DNA of 34,345 nt from Acidimicrobiaceae bacterium. Lineage in GTDB: Bacteria; Actinomycetota; Acidimicrobiia; Acidimicrobiales; Aldehydirespiratoraceae. Positions 23,860 through 32,794 of the stretch are shown piece by piece; position 1 is the first letter of the stretch, and every line of letters starts with the position of its first letter. A model generated the notes under the pieces. It was not told the origin of the DNA. It was given only the letters and a program-made list of their open reading frames with translations, and did no database searches. The translations under genes were made by a program, and so were the position numbers. The stretch is taken from positions 1-34,345 of the forward strand of contig JABIQM010000152.1 of the NCBI GenBank assembly GCA_018699415.1, given 5' to 3'.

Positions 23860-24734
23860 CGAAGGCCGGAGTGCTTCGACAGCCAGATGACAATGAGGGC
23901 CCCGATGTAAGTGGCAGGACGCTTGGTCGGCCGTTCTGGATTGCTATTGGTTGGCTCGGTCTCTTGACCGTTCTTGCGGTTTTGGCGAGTTGGCTGCCGA
24001 TCGAGGATCCGAACAAGGTTGGCGCTGGTGGCCCTCGGCTCGGCCCATCGTTCTCCCATTTCTTCGGTACTGACGCGCTCGGCCGTGATGTGTTCGCCCG
24101 CACGATCTTCGGAGCCCGCATTTCGTTGCTGGTGGGTTTTCTCGCCATCGTCTTCGGGATAGTGGTCGGTGGAGGACTCGGCATCATCGCCGGCTACTTC
24201 CGAGGAATCACTGATCAGGTCATTAGTTTCTGCTTCTTCACGCTGTTGTCATTCCCCGCCCTCGTCCTTGCCCTCCTCATCACCGCCACGATCGACCGAA
24301 ACCAGTGGACGGTCAGTTTCACCCTTGGCATCTTGGCCGTCGCTTCGGTGGGCAGGCTCAGTCGAGCCAACACGATCGTCTTCGCCGAACGAGAGTTCGT
24401 TCAGGCGGCACGGGTTCTCGGTGCGAATAGCAGGCGGATCATCACCCATGAACTTCTGCCCAATGTCATGATTCCAATGGGCGCTCTCGCCCTTCTCGGC
24501 ATGGGCATAGCGATCGTGGCGGAAGGTTCGCTTGCGTTCCTCGGCCTCTCGGTCGAAGGCGATGCAGTCTCGTGGGGCAAGTCGATTGTCGACGGTTCCC
24601 AGGCGCGGGATCTGGACAAAAACCCCAATGTCGCGCTGTTTCCCATCGGGGTGATGTTCCTCACGGTCCTGGCTCTGAACTACGCCGGCGATCGGGTACG
24701 TGAGTATTTCGATGTCCGCGAGACGGCGTTCTAG
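23856..24734 (+). CDS. ABC importer permease (DppC type)
   Basis: The 292-residue permease carries the DppC-type features: an N-terminal helix near residues 28-47, HFFGTDALGRDVFARTIFGARIS after the first periplasmic part, and the EAA loop (EFVQAARVLGANSRRII, then HELLPNV). It pairs with the upstream permease to form the membrane channel. The GTG start overlaps the upstream stop (GTGA), indicating coupled translation. Confidence 0.94.
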   Translation: MTKAGVLRQPDDNEGPDVSGRTLGRPFWIAIGWLGLLTVLAVLASWLPIEDPNKVGAGGPRLGPSFSHFFGTDALGRDVFARTIFGARISLLVGFLAIVFGIVVGGGLGIIAGYFRGITDQVISFCFFTLLSFPALVLALLITATIDRNQWTVSFTLGILAVASVGRLSRANTIVFAEREFVQAARVLGANSRRIITHELLPNVMIPMGALALLGMGIAIVAEGSLAFLGLSVEGDAVSWGKSIVDGSQARDLDKNPNVALFPIGVMFLTVLALNYAGDRVREYFDVRETAF

Positions 24735-24742
24735 GTCGACCG

Positions 24743-25795
24743 ATGGTGACGCAACTTTCTGTCCGTGATCTTTGTGTGCGATTTCCAACCTCTCGTGGGG
24801 TTGTGGAAGCCGTCAATGGTGTGACCTTCAGCCTGGAGAAGGGAGCGATGCTCGGCATCGTGGGTGAATCGGGATCGGGTAAGTCGGTGACGGCGAAGGC
24901 GCTGATGAACCTGTTGCCCAGAACGGCGGACATGAACGGCGAGGTGCGGTTCGATGGCGAAGACGTCCGCGCCTTGGCTGCAGCGGGCCGCAAACACTTT
25001 TGGGGCGTCAAGATGACGATGGTGTTTCAGGACCCCATGACGTCACTCAATCCTGTGAAGAAGTGCGGGGAGCAGATCGCTGAGACGCTCCGCTACCACC
25101 TCGGCTACGACAAGCGGGCTGCCATGGAGGCAGCGACGGACCTTCTCGAACAGGTGGGAATCCCCGAGCCCGGCAAGCGGGTGCACCAGTACCCCCATCA
25201 ACTCTCTGGTGGGCTTCGCCAACGAGTGGTGATCGCCATGGCGCTGGCCTGTGAGCCTGATCTGCTTATTGCGGATGAGCCGACCACCGCCGTCGACGTA
25301 ACCGTGCAGAAACGCATCCTCGATCTCCTTGACTCGCTCCGCAAGGAGCGTGGCATGTCGATGATTCTGATCACCCACGACCTTGGCGTAGCCCGAGGCC
25401 GTTGCGATGATGTGGCCGTGATGTACGCCGGGCGAATTGTCGAACGAGCGGCGACGGAGACCTTGTTCGATCGGTCACGTCACCCGTATACCGGTGCCTT
25501 GCTTCGCTCAATCCCACGTATCGATCAGCCCAGCCACGCCCGCCTCGATCCGATTCACGGGCGACCTCCGGAGCTGATCGATCCTCCCGTTCAATGTGCG
25601 TTCGCCCCGCGCTGTCACTACGCCCAAGCCGACTGTCTCGAGATGGTGCCGAAAACCGAAGGCATCGGCCAGAGCCACGAATTCGCCTGTCACCATCCGG
25701 CAAACACAGCGAATGGACGTGAGTCGCTTGCGGCCAACGCTGCCGCCGGTGTCACGGTTACCGGCCTCAAAATTGGCCATGAAATGGAGCGCTGA
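24743..25795 (+). CDS. ABC importer ATPase (DppD type)
   Basis: The 350-residue ATPase has Walker [10 protein letters not shown]-loop [11 protein letters not shown], signature LSGGLRQR, Walker [13 protein letters not shown] and switch His in ITHDLG. The C-terminal oligopeptide/dipeptide transporter domain is present, with the cysteines of [14 protein letters not shown] and CHHP that in relatives bind an iron-sulfur cluster. It lies 8 bases after the DppC-type permease gene. Confidence 0.94.
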   Translation: MVTQLSVRDLCVRFPTSRGVVEAVNGVTFSLEKGAMLGIVGESGSGKSVTAKALMNLLPRTADMNGEVRFDGEDVRALAAAGRKHFWGVKMTMVFQDPMTSLNPVKKCGEQIAETLRYHLGYDKRAAMEAATDLLEQVGIPEPGKRVHQYPHQLSGGLRQRVVIAMALACEPDLLIADEPTTAVDVTVQKRILDLLDSLRKERGMSMILITHDLGVARGRCDDVAVMYAGRIVERAATETLFDRSRHPYTGALLRSIPRIDQPSHARLDPIHGRPPELIDPPVQCAFAPRCHYAQADCLEMVPKTEGIGQSHEFACHHPANTANGRESLAANAAAGVTVTGLKIGHEMER

Positions 25796-26805
25796 TGGCT
25801 GGCTCGGGTCACGCCCCTCTGCGGCAAAGCGAAGACTCAATACTTGAAGTCAAAGATCTGACTGTCGAGTTCAGAGTCGGTCGCCGTGAGGTCGTTCATG
25901 CTGTCAGCGGAATCAGCTTTGACATAGTGAAGGGCGAGACACTTGGCATCGTGGGAGAGTCCGGGTGCGGCAAGTCGACGGTTGCTCGCTCGATCGTGCG
26001 ACTGAACGAAGTGGTCAGCGGAAGTGTTCACTACCTCGATCATGACCTGGCGACGCTCAGCGGTGAGGCGTTGCGAGTGCTTCGGCCCGATCTTCAGATG
26101 ATTTTCCAGGATCCGATCTCTTCGCTCAACCCTCGCCGGAAGGTCCGTGAGGTCATCACCGAAGGGCTTGTGATCTGGGGCGATGGTCAAGGTATTTGGA
26201 GCCAGGACCGTATTGATGAACTCATGCAGACGGTGGGGATCGATCCAGCGTTCGGTGACCGGCGAGTCCACCAGTTCTCGGGCGGGCAAGCGCAGCGAAT
26301 CGGCATCGCCAGGGCGCTGGCCCTCGATCCGAAGGTGCTGATCTGCGACGAACCCGTCTCCGCCCTCGACGTCTCGGTACAGGCTCAGATTCTTAACCTG
26401 CTCGCGGATATGAAGCAGCGCTACGGACTGACTGTGCTGTTCATCAGCCATGATCTGAGCGTCGTGAAGAACATCAGCGATCGCATTCTTGTCATGTATC
26501 TCGGAAAAGCCTGCGAGGTCGGCAACGCCGATCTGTTGTATGAGCAACCACGACACCCCTACACGCGAGCCTTGTTGGCGTCCATACCCCAACCTGCGCC
26601 CACGGTCGATCCGAGTGAAGGCAATATCGATGGCGAAATTCCATCACCGATCAATCCGCCGACTGGGTGTCGGTTTCGGACTCGATGTCCCTCGGCAACA
26701 TCGGTTTGTAGTTCGCAGGAGCCGCAGATGCAGCAGATCGGCGACGGCGATCACTATGTCGCGTGCCATCACCCGGTTGTGATCACGCCACGCAAGGGTG
26801 ACTAG
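25795..26805 (+). CDS. ABC importer ATPase (DppF type)
   Basis: The 336-residue partner ATPase has Walker A GESGCGKS, Q-loop IFQDPISSLNPRRK, signature FSGGQAQR, Walker B LICDEPVSALD and ISHDLS. A C-terminal Cys-rich segment (CRFRTRCPSATSVC, later CHHP) matches that of its partner. The ATG shares one base with the upstream stop (TGATG). With the preceding four genes this completes a full importer. Its stop shares a CTAG with the stop of the convergent hydrolase gene. Confidence 0.94.
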   Translation: MAGSGHAPLRQSEDSILEVKDLTVEFRVGRREVVHAVSGISFDIVKGETLGIVGESGCGKSTVARSIVRLNEVVSGSVHYLDHDLATLSGEALRVLRPDLQMIFQDPISSLNPRRKVREVITEGLVIWGDGQGIWSQDRIDELMQTVGIDPAFGDRRVHQFSGGQAQRIGIARALALDPKVLICDEPVSALDVSVQAQILNLLADMKQRYGLTVLFISHDLSVVKNISDRILVMYLGKACEVGNADLLYEQPRHPYTRALLASIPQPAPTVDPSEGNIDGEIPSPINPPTGCRFRTRCPSATSVCSSQEPQMQQIGDGDHYVACHHPVVITPRKGD

Positions 26806-27827
26806 TTCAGTTCCCAGACCGTCTTGCTGCTAGTTGTGGACGCGTCGGCCACACTGGGTGCGGCACGACCCTCATCATGAAGCTTGCGGAGATGGGCAAC
26901 AACTGACCGAGCCGCTGGCTTGTGCAGGTGCTTTGCGACGTTCGCGTAGAGTTCGAGCACCATCTCCTTGGCGGACATTGGTCGACCTTGGAGCTGGTTC
27001 AGAATTCCGGCTTCGCGGGCGAGGCGATGGGCGAGCAGCGCTTCGACGTATCGGTGGTGATCGGCGATGTGGCCGCCGTGGGTCGGATAAAGGCGCTGGT
27101 CCTGCGGCCGGTCAATGAGGACCTGAAGCGATTCGAGGTAGGCGGCGACGTCACCGTCAGGCGGCGGAATGATCGTGGTCGACCAGCCCATCACGTGGTC
27201 ACCGCTGAGCACAGCGTTCTCTTCTTCTAGCGCGAAGCAGAGATGATTAGAGATGTGGCCGGGTGTGTGTAGCGCCTCGATGGTGTAACCCGGACCCTCG
27301 ATCACGTCGCCATGACGTAGAGGTGCCTCAGGGTCGAACTCCGTATCGACACGATGTTTCTCAGCAAAATCTGGGTCGTCGCTGCCGTAGCCGCCGCTGG
27401 GGTCAGCTGCCGTTCCAGGGTTGTCATCGTCAGCATCGTCAGCATCGTCATGGTCGTCGTCGTCATCATCGGTGTTCGAGCCCTCGCTCCCCGCGTGGGA
27501 TGGGTGAGGGCCGTAGCCGAGTACGGGAGCGCCGGTTGCGTCGGCGATGGCGGCGGAAGCAGGGGAGTGATCGCCGTGAGTGTGGGTGATGAGGATGTGG
27601 CGCACCCGCTCTCCGTCGAGCGCCTGGAGAAGCGCCTCGATGTGAGCTTGATCTCGAGGCCCGGGGTCGACAATGGCGATGTCGCCGTGCCCGATCACGT
27701 AGGTGCCCGTGCCATGGAATGTGAACATCGACGGGTTTTTGCACACCATCCTTCGGAGCATTGGTGAGACGTCGACGAGTTCCCCGTATCGAGGATCAAA
27801 CTCAGCGTTGAACTGGGGACCGGCCAT
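26802..27827 (-). CDS. Metallo-beta-lactamase-fold hydrolase with acidic insert
   Basis: The 341-residue protein has the metal motif THTHGDH (residues 81-87), further ligands in LHTPGHISNH and GDHVMGW, and YPTHGGHI near residue 250. This layout, with a helical C-terminal domain (KPAARSVVAHLRKL), is that of the LACTB2/RNase-Z-like hydrolase group. Substrate unknown; RNA or thioester hydrolysis are typical. An unusual run of Asp with interspersed His and Ala (residues 120-135) sits between the metal motif and the next conserved block. The start at 27827 has no clear ribosome binding site; a CATGAT sequence lies 8 nt upstream. Confidence 0.88.
   Translation of the reverse strand: MAGPQFNAEFDPRYGELVDVSPMLRRMVCKNPSMFTFHGTGTYVIGHGDIAIVDPGPRDQAHIEALLQALDGERVRHILITHTHGDHSPASAAIADATGAPVLGYGPHPSHAGSEGSNTDDDDDDHDDADDADDDNPGTAADPSGGYGSDDPDFAEKHRVDTEFDPEAPLRHGDVIEGPGYTIEALHTPGHISNHLCFALEEENAVLSGDHVMGWSTTIIPPPDGDVAAYLESLQVLIDRPQDQRLYPTHGGHIADHHRYVEALLAHRLAREAGILNQLQGRPMSAKEMVLELYANVAKHLHKPAARSVVAHLRKLHDEGRAAPSVADASTTSSKTVWELN
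27423..27470 (-). repeat. Trinucleotide (GAC/GAT) repeat coding an Asp tract
   Basis: Repeated GAY codons (seen on the plus strand as cgtcgtcgtcatcatc-like repeats) encode the Asp-rich segment inside the hydrolase. Its position in a surface loop and its repetitive codons suggest slippage-driven growth. Confidence 0.75.
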
Positions 27828-27962
27828 AGGCGCCCATCATGTCAGCCTCCGAGGCGTCATAGAAGTTGGGGTAATGCAGAGACGATCGAGGTTTCGTACC
27901 CGCTGAGAGGAATTTAACGAAATATGACACGCGTGCACGCCGAGTTCTTTCTCCAGTGCGCC

Positions 27963-28244
27963 TTAGTTGGTGGTGCGGCTGATCTGGCGAGTGATACGCC
28001 AGGCAATGAAACTCAGGCCGCCGATCATGACTGCGAGGGTCAAGAACTGGGCGTAGCCGCCACGGTCACCGGGATACTCAGGGTCCGGCCCAGCGGCCGG
28101 CGAACCGATAATTCGGCCAGCGTCGTCGAGATAGTCGGGGTCGGTCGACTCCGCGGCAACCGCTGCGAGCGCCGGCTCGATGAGGAAGGTCAGTGTGATC
28201 ATTGTGAGAGCAATACCCCATCCGAGGGGGTGACGTGATCTCAC
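27963..28244 (-). CDS. Small two-helix membrane protein
   Basis: The 93-residue protein has one hydrophobic segment near residues 8-30 (WGIALTMITLTFLIEPALA) that could be a signal or anchor. A Pro/Asp-rich exposed stretch with PDYLDDAGRIIG follows, then a second helix near 68-85 (FLTLAVMIGGLSFIAWRI) and a short basic tail. No family is recognised. The GTG at 28244 lies two bases after the stop of the upstream small gene, suggesting one transcript. A longer frame to 28307 overlaps that gene and is not used. Confidence 0.55.
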   Translation of the reverse strand: MRSRHPLGWGIALTMITLTFLIEPALAAVAAESTDPDYLDDAGRIIGSPAAGPDPEYPGDRGGYAQFLTLAVMIGGLSFIAWRITRQISRTTN

Positions 28245-28246
28245 GA

Positions 28247-28441
28247 TCAACCTGCGTTGACCATGAACTCGTGCACTGAGGTGCCGGGCAGCTCTTCGAC
28301 AAGACAAGGCTCCAACTCCCCAGCGATGCGCCGTTGCGGTGCGACCCCAACGAGGAGATCAGAATCAGCTGGGTCATCGGAGTTGCGACAGTTGCTTGGG
28401 GGCGCGTAGCAGAGCAAGACAGGAAAGAGCATGCGACGCAT
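28247..28441 (-). CDS. Small hypothetical protein of 64 residues
   Basis: The ATG at 28441 lies 6 nt after a TACCCT box, with no ribosome binding site. The product starts MRRMLFPVLLCYAPP, then has two Cys (residues 11 and 18), an acidic middle and ends VHEFMVNAG. No family is recognised. Coding support comes from the promoter spacing and the tight junction to the membrane-protein gene, more than from composition. A longer frame to 28591 is Arg/Ser-rich and unlikely. Confidence 0.4.
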   Translation of the reverse strand: MRRMLFPVLLCYAPPSNCRNSDDPADSDLLVGVAPQRRIAGELEPCLVEELPGTSVHEFMVNAG

Positions 28442-28447
28442 TTGATT

Positions 28448-28453
28448 AGGGTA
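28448..28453 (-). promoter_or_regulatory. -10 box of the two small minus-strand genes
   Basis: TACCCT on the minus strand is followed by AATCAA and the ATG at 28441. It fits the leaderless pattern seen elsewhere in this window. Confidence 0.4.
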
Positions 28454-28620
28454 GCTGGCTGGCCCGATGGCGAACCCGTGGTGCGGCAGATGCCGGACTG
28501 GTTTGCAGTGGCGAGAGGAAGAGCCGGGTGAGCTCAGCAACAGCCGCGACCAGAAAGAGGTACGTGGACACAACCCACGCGTCACGCGCACATAATCAAG
28601 GTCACAACAGCAAAAACCCG

Positions 28621-28626
28621 TACGAT
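28621..28626 (+). promoter_or_regulatory. -10 box of the nucleosidase-to-murA run
   Basis: TACGAT is followed by six bases (CTGGCC) and the GTG at 28633. The absence of a ribosome binding site supports a leaderless start. Confidence 0.6.
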
Positions 28627-28632
28627 CTGGCC

Positions 28633-29355
28633 GTGGAACGTATCGCCGTCATCATGGCCATGGAGGCCGAAGCCGCGCCGCTTCGGGCTGCCCTGGGAGC
28701 CACTGCGATCGCCGGGCCTGCCTGGGCGGCGGCCTTACCCGTCCGCTTGTCACTCGCCGCGGCAGTCGGAACCCGGCCTGAGGTTCTTCTGGCAGTCAAC
28801 GGTGCTGATCCGGCGACGGGTGTTGACTGCGTCGGTTCGACAGCGGCAGCGCTGTCGACGCACGTCGCGCTCAGCACAGGTCCCGTTGACTTGGTTGTGA
28901 CCGCAGGTACTGCGGGTGGGTGGCGACGATCGAATGCTGAGATCGGTGACGTGTATATCGCCTGGCCCCACATCACTTGTCATGACAGACGAATCGATCT
29001 ACCGGGCTTCGATCAATTCGGTCGCGCCGATATTCCAACCGCTGATCTCCGTCGATTTGCCGTTGACCTTGGTTGCCGCCTCGGGATCGTCACCACGGGT
29101 GACAGTCTTGATGAGTCGCCGACCGACCACGAACGGATCCTCGCCAACGGCGGCGTGGTCAAGGAAATGGAGGCTGCCGCAGTGGCATGGATTGCCCAAC
29201 TCCACGACACGCCGGTCACCGCGGTGAAAGCAATCACCGACCTGGTCGATTCTCCGGTGGCGACGGCCACACAGTTCACAGCCAATCTTGCTGCGGCGGC
29301 CGAGTCGCTTCAGGCCACGATGGTGGACCTTATCGACCGCCTCGGAGACCAATGA
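28633..29355 (+). CDS. MTA/SAH nucleosidase-like (phosphorylase superfamily) protein
   Basis: Nucleosidases of this group hydrolyse 5'-methylthioadenosine or S-adenosylhomocysteine to adenine and a thioribose. The 240-residue protein begins IAVIMAMEAEAAPL, matching the catalytic-Glu segment of the family. It has VVTAGTAGGW, an ITTGDS-like VTTGDSLDE (catalytic Asp) and VVKEMEAAAVA, the signature for ribose binding. The specific substrate is not certain; futalosine or adenosine derivatives are alternatives. A frame open from 28528 is not used because the TACGAT box lies inside it. The stop overlaps the thioesterase start by four bases. Confidence 0.82.
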   Translation: MERIAVIMAMEAEAAPLRAALGATAIAGPAWAAALPVRLSLAAAVGTRPEVLLAVNGADPATGVDCVGSTAAALSTHVALSTGPVDLVVTAGTAGGWRRSNAEIGDVYIAWPHITCHDRRIDLPGFDQFGRADIPTADLRRFAVDLGCRLGIVTTGDSLDESPTDHERILANGGVVKEMEAAAVAWIAQLHDTPVTAVKAITDLVDSPVATATQFTANLAAAAESLQATMVDLIDRLGDQ

Positions 29356-29945
29356 GCGCTGAACTTGCTGCCGCAGTGCGCCGCCTTGCGCTCGCGCTGC
29401 ACTCGCACGAAACCGACGGTGTCGACGAAGCCGTCGCGATCGCCGGTCTTGATGAGTTGACTATCGCGTTGCAGAACGGCCAGCGGCGGCTGCGCTGGTA
29501 TGAGCGAGATCCGGATCCTTCTCGCCGCCCGCGCGGTCGCGAGCTCACCGCATGGTCAGGGGTGTTGAACGCAGCCGCCCCCCCGATGGCCCTGGGTGAG
29601 GGCGAGCTTGATGACGGCCGACTCACGATCGATGGCCGAGTCCGCCTCGACCGCCTTCGTGAGGGTCCACCGGGGTTTGTTCACGGTGGCGTCGTAGCCG
29701 GACTTTTCGATGAGGTGATGGGCGCGGCGCAGCGGTTGACGCAGCAGCCTGGGGCTATGACCGGCCGCCTCACGTTGCGGTACCGTCGGCCTACGCCACT
29801 CGACACTGACCTCTTGTTTCGGGCATGGATCGAAGACGATCGCAGCCGACGAGTCCTTGTCCGTGCGGCTTGTTATGTCGATGCCGTCGATCAGGAACCC
29901 CCTACAGCCGAAGCTGAGGCCATCTTCGTGAGAAGAGCGCGATGA
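29352..29945 (+). CDS. PaaI-type hotdog-fold thioesterase
   Basis: The 197-residue protein carries a hotdog domain in its C-terminal half: PPGFVHGGVVAGLFDEVMGAA (the HGG plus the acidic residue of the active helix) and GRLTLRYRRPTPLDTDLLF. These proteins hydrolyse acyl-CoA thioesters. The N-terminal 80 residues are helical and charged and outside the core. Both ends overlap neighbours by ATGA, so it is translated together with the nucleosidase and the phosphatase. Confidence 0.82.
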   Translation: MSAELAAAVRRLALALHSHETDGVDEAVAIAGLDELTIALQNGQRRLRWYERDPDPSRRPRGRELTAWSGVLNAAAPPMALGEGELDDGRLTIDGRVRLDRLREGPPGFVHGGVVAGLFDEVMGAAQRLTQQPGAMTGRLTLRYRRPTPLDTDLLFRAWIEDDRSRRVLVRAACYVDAVDQEPPTAEAEAIFVRRAR

Positions 29946-30472
29946 GCGAACGTCCCGTCGTCACCTTCGTCTGTACCGGTAACGCAGCCCGTTCGGTGAT
30001 GGCAGCAACATTGCTCAAGAACCGGCTCGGCGACCCTGGGCCGATCGATGTGCGTAGTGCCGGCACGCTGGTGCTCCCCGACCAGCCAATGAGCATCCGG
30101 ACGCGAACGGCGCTCGAACGCCATGGGCTCAAGGATCCGTGGCACCGCAGCCGCCAACTCGCGGAAGCTGATGTTGAGCTCAGCAGCCTGATTCTCACGA
30201 TGGAACCGCTACACATCCAGTGGATGCGCCGACAGTTGCCAAGCGCTCTGCCCATCTCGGGCATGTTGAAGCGCGTAGTGCGAGAACTCCCGCTCATCGG
30301 TGGAGACACGCTCGATGAACGCGTGGCAGCGCTCAACCTGGCCGATCGCGAGGTACAAGCCTGGGAAGAAGTCATCGACCCTGGCGCAGGCCAACAGCCG
30401 GCCTTCGACCTGTGCATGGATGAACTCGCCGGGCTGGTCGACGAGCTCGTCCTCGGCCTTCTCCCGGAGTAG
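29942..30472 (+). CDS. Low-molecular-weight protein phosphatase family
   Basis: The 176-residue protein opens with the P-loop VCTGNAARS (Cys11, Arg17), the CX5R nucleophile site of low-molecular-weight tyrosine phosphatases and the related arsenate reductases. The general-acid region near the C-terminus reads VIDPGAGQQPAFD, consistent with the Asp-Pro loop. No additional cysteine pair as in thioredoxin-linked arsenate reductases is visible, so a phosphatase is favoured. The ATG overlaps the thioesterase stop by four bases. Confidence 0.82.
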   Translation: MSERPVVTFVCTGNAARSVMAATLLKNRLGDPGPIDVRSAGTLVLPDQPMSIRTRTALERHGLKDPWHRSRQLAEADVELSSLILTMEPLHIQWMRRQLPSALPISGMLKRVVRELPLIGGDTLDERVAALNLADREVQAWEEVIDPGAGQQPAFDLCMDELAGLVDELVLGLLPE

Positions 30473-30478
30473 TAGGTC

Positions 30479-31150
30479 GTGGCCGAACACCGCCGCGAAG
30501 GGCTTGTGTTGAGTCTTGCGGTCGGCATCGTGGGGATGACATTCGGTGTGCTCGCCGATGCCGCCGGACTCTCGCTTCCACAGATCATCGTCATGTCGGC
30601 GTTCCTGTTCACAGGAGCCAGCCAATTCGCCGCCGTCAGCGTGATCGACAGCGGTGGGTCGAGCTATGCGGCAGTAGGTTCGGCAATGCTACTTGCCGCT
30701 CGAAACGCTCTCTACGGGCCGGTGGTGTCGCGATTCTTCGGCGAATCGCGCCTGCGTCGTGGGTTGAGTGCCCACTTCGTGATCGACGAAACCACCGCGA
30801 TGGCATCGATCCAGGATGACGACGAGACTGCCGCCGACGCGTTCTGGTGGACGGCTCTGTGGTTGTGGTCGTTCTGGAACATCGGGTCCATCGGCGGTGC
30901 GCTGCTGGGCTCCATGATCGGGGATCCCGAGACCTACGGCCTTGACGCGGCATTTCCGGCGGCGTTCATTGCGTTGCTGGTTCCGCACTTGCGAGAGCGC
31001 CCGGGACGCGTGGCCGCACTCGTGGGGGGTGGCCTGGCCATCGCTGCGGTGCCGATCAGTCCCGCCGGGGTCCCGCTTCTGGTCGCTGTGCTCGGTGTGG
31101 TGCCGGGCTGGCTTCTTGGCCGCCGTCAAGGGGCGCAGGACGTATTATGA
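30479..31150 (+). CDS. azlC: AzlC family branched-chain amino acid exporter subunit
   Basis: AzlC forms, with AzlD, an inner-membrane exporter of branched-chain or related amino acids. The 223-residue protein has about six helices and the AzlC marks GMTFGVLADAAGL, SAFLFTGASQFAAVS and AARNALYGP. A His-Phe-Val-Ile-Asp-Glu segment (HFVIDETTAMA) is also typical. The start is the GTG at 30479, six bases after the phosphatase stop. The stop overlaps azlD by four bases. Confidence 0.9.
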   Translation: MAEHRREGLVLSLAVGIVGMTFGVLADAAGLSLPQIIVMSAFLFTGASQFAAVSVIDSGGSSYAAVGSAMLLAARNALYGPVVSRFFGESRLRRGLSAHFVIDETTAMASIQDDDETAADAFWWTALWLWSFWNIGSIGGALLGSMIGDPETYGLDAAFPAAFIALLVPHLRERPGRVAALVGGGLAIAAVPISPAGVPLLVAVLGVVPGWLLGRRQGAQDVL

Positions 31151-31461
31151 GTTGGACCTCTATCTGGATCATGGTGGGCGGCGCGTTCGGGTTCAAGGTG
31201 TTTGGCGTGCTGGGGTTGGGCCGCATGACCGAAAGCGCTGGGCGGTCCTTTCAGGTGATAACCGCGCTGGTTCCGGCCGCGCTCTTCTCGGCCTTGGTCA
31301 TTGTCCAGACCATTGTGACGGATGAACGACTGGTCCTTGATGCCCGAGTTTGGGGCGTCGGTGCGGGAGTCGTCGCTGTCTGGCGCAGGGCGCCGTTCAC
31401 CATTGTCGTCGTGCTCACGATGGCAGTCACGGCGCTGGTTCGCTGGCAGACTCTTGTGTGA
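31147..31461 (+). CDS. azlD: AzlD family small exporter subunit
   Basis: This 104-residue membrane protein has three or four helices and directly follows azlC with an ATGA overlap, the usual azlCD arrangement. The features MVGGAFGFKVFGVLGLG and ITALVPAALFSALVIVQTI fit AzlD. It supplies the partner subunit of the exporter. Its stop shares one base with the murA start (TGATG). Confidence 0.85.
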   Translation: MSWTSIWIMVGGAFGFKVFGVLGLGRMTESAGRSFQVITALVPAALFSALVIVQTIVTDERLVLDARVWGVGAGVVAVWRRAPFTIVVVLTMAVTALVRWQTLV

Positions 31462-32750
31462 TGTCCACCTCTGACGTTGCCAGCGCAACCCCACCCGACC
31501 GATTGATTGTTCGCGGTGGGTCCACCCTGGAAGGCACCATCCGCATCGGTGGAGCAAAGAACTCGGTGTTAAAGCTGATGGCGGCCACGCTGCTCGCCGC
31601 CGGCGACTACCGCCTCCACAACGTGCCGAGGATCACCGATGTCGAACTGATGTCGGACCTGCTTCGGGCCACGGGATGTTCGGTCTCTCGATCAGATGGT
31701 TCGTTGATCATCAGCGTGCCGACCGAGATCGAACCGGTTGCCCCGTACGAGATCGTCGAGCAGTTCCGCGCCTCCATTGTAGTGATGGGGCCCATGCTCG
31801 CCCGTTGTGGTGAGGCCCGAGTGGCTCTGCCTGGCGGGGACGACTTCGGCCCCCGGCCGATCGACATGCACATCCGTGGGCTCACCGAACTCGGAGCCGA
31901 GTTCGACATCGAACACGGCTACATCCACGCCCGCGCATCGAACCTCCTCGGCGCTCGAGTGCTCCTCGAGTTCCCCAGTGTCGGCGCCACCGAAAACCTC
32001 CTGATGGCTGCCGTGCGTGCCAAGGGCACCACAGTTATCGACAATGCGGCCCGTGAGCCCGAGATCGCTGACCTCTGCGAGTTACTGAACAAGATGGGTG
32101 CTCAGATCGTTGGGGCCGGTTCCTCCACGATCACGATCGAGGGTGTTGACTCGCCTGACGGGCTCCACTGCGCCGACCACACAGTCATCGGCGACCGCAT
32201 CGAGGCTGCCACGTACCTTGCTGCGGTGGGTATCACCGGTGGCGAAATCACCGTCAAGGGTGCTCGTCACGAACACATAGTGATGTTGTGTCAGAAGCTC
32301 GGTGAGATGGGGATGCGGATCTCTCCTGACGCGGATGGCATCTGGGCTCTCGCCCCACGCCGGCTCAGCTCGGTCGACTGCTCGACCCTGCCCTATCCAG
32401 GGCTCGCCACCGACTTCAAACCCTTCCTTGTGACCCTCCTCGCGACAACCGAGGGAGTGGGCATCGTTACGGAGAATCTGTTCTCCGGCCGATTCCGCTA
32501 TGTCGATGAGCTTCGCCGCATGGGTGCCGACATACGAACCGACTCCCATCACGCAGTTGTGAGAGGTGTGCCGTATCTCTCGGGAGCACCAGTGCGGTCA
32601 CACGACATCCGAGCCGGCGCCGCACTGGTCATCGCCGGATTGGCAGCCGAGGGTGAAACGGTGGTGGCTGACGCCGAGCACATTGCTCGCGGCTACGACG
32701 ACATTGCCACCAAGCTCAACGGCATCGGCGCCAACATTCGTCCTGCCTAA
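31461..32750 (+). CDS. murA: UDP-N-acetylglucosamine 1-carboxyvinyltransferase with Asp active site
   Basis: MurA makes the first committed precursor of peptidoglycan from UDP-GlcNAc and phosphoenolpyruvate in the cytosol. The 429-residue protein has [13 protein letters not shown] (Lys33/Asn34) and the active loop [16 protein letters not shown]. In E. coli the residue after PGG is Cys115, the target of fosfomycin; here it is Asp127. Asp-type MurA, as in Mycobacterium tuberculosis, is active and fosfomycin-resistant. The remaining inverse alpha/beta barrel pattern is complete to [16 protein letters not shown]. The ATG at 31461 overlaps the azlD stop by one base. Confidence 0.95.
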   Translation: MSTSDVASATPPDRLIVRGGSTLEGTIRIGGAKNSVLKLMAATLLAAGDYRLHNVPRITDVELMSDLLRATGCSVSRSDGSLIISVPTEIEPVAPYEIVEQFRASIVVMGPMLARCGEARVALPGGDDFGPRPIDMHIRGLTELGAEFDIEHGYIHARASNLLGARVLLEFPSVGATENLLMAAVRAKGTTVIDNAAREPEIADLCELLNKMGAQIVGAGSSTITIEGVDSPDGLHCADHTVIGDRIEAATYLAAVGITGGEITVKGARHEHIVMLCQKLGEMGMRISPDADGIWALAPRRLSSVDCSTLPYPGLATDFKPFLVTLLATTEGVGIVTENLFSGRFRYVDELRRMGADIRTDSHHAVVRGVPYLSGAPVRSHDIRAGAALVIAGLAAEGETVVADAEHIARGYDDIATKLNGIGANIRPA

Positions 32751-32794
32751 CCAACGCGACATCCGCTCCGCTTACTCACGACGTTGAACTCGGG

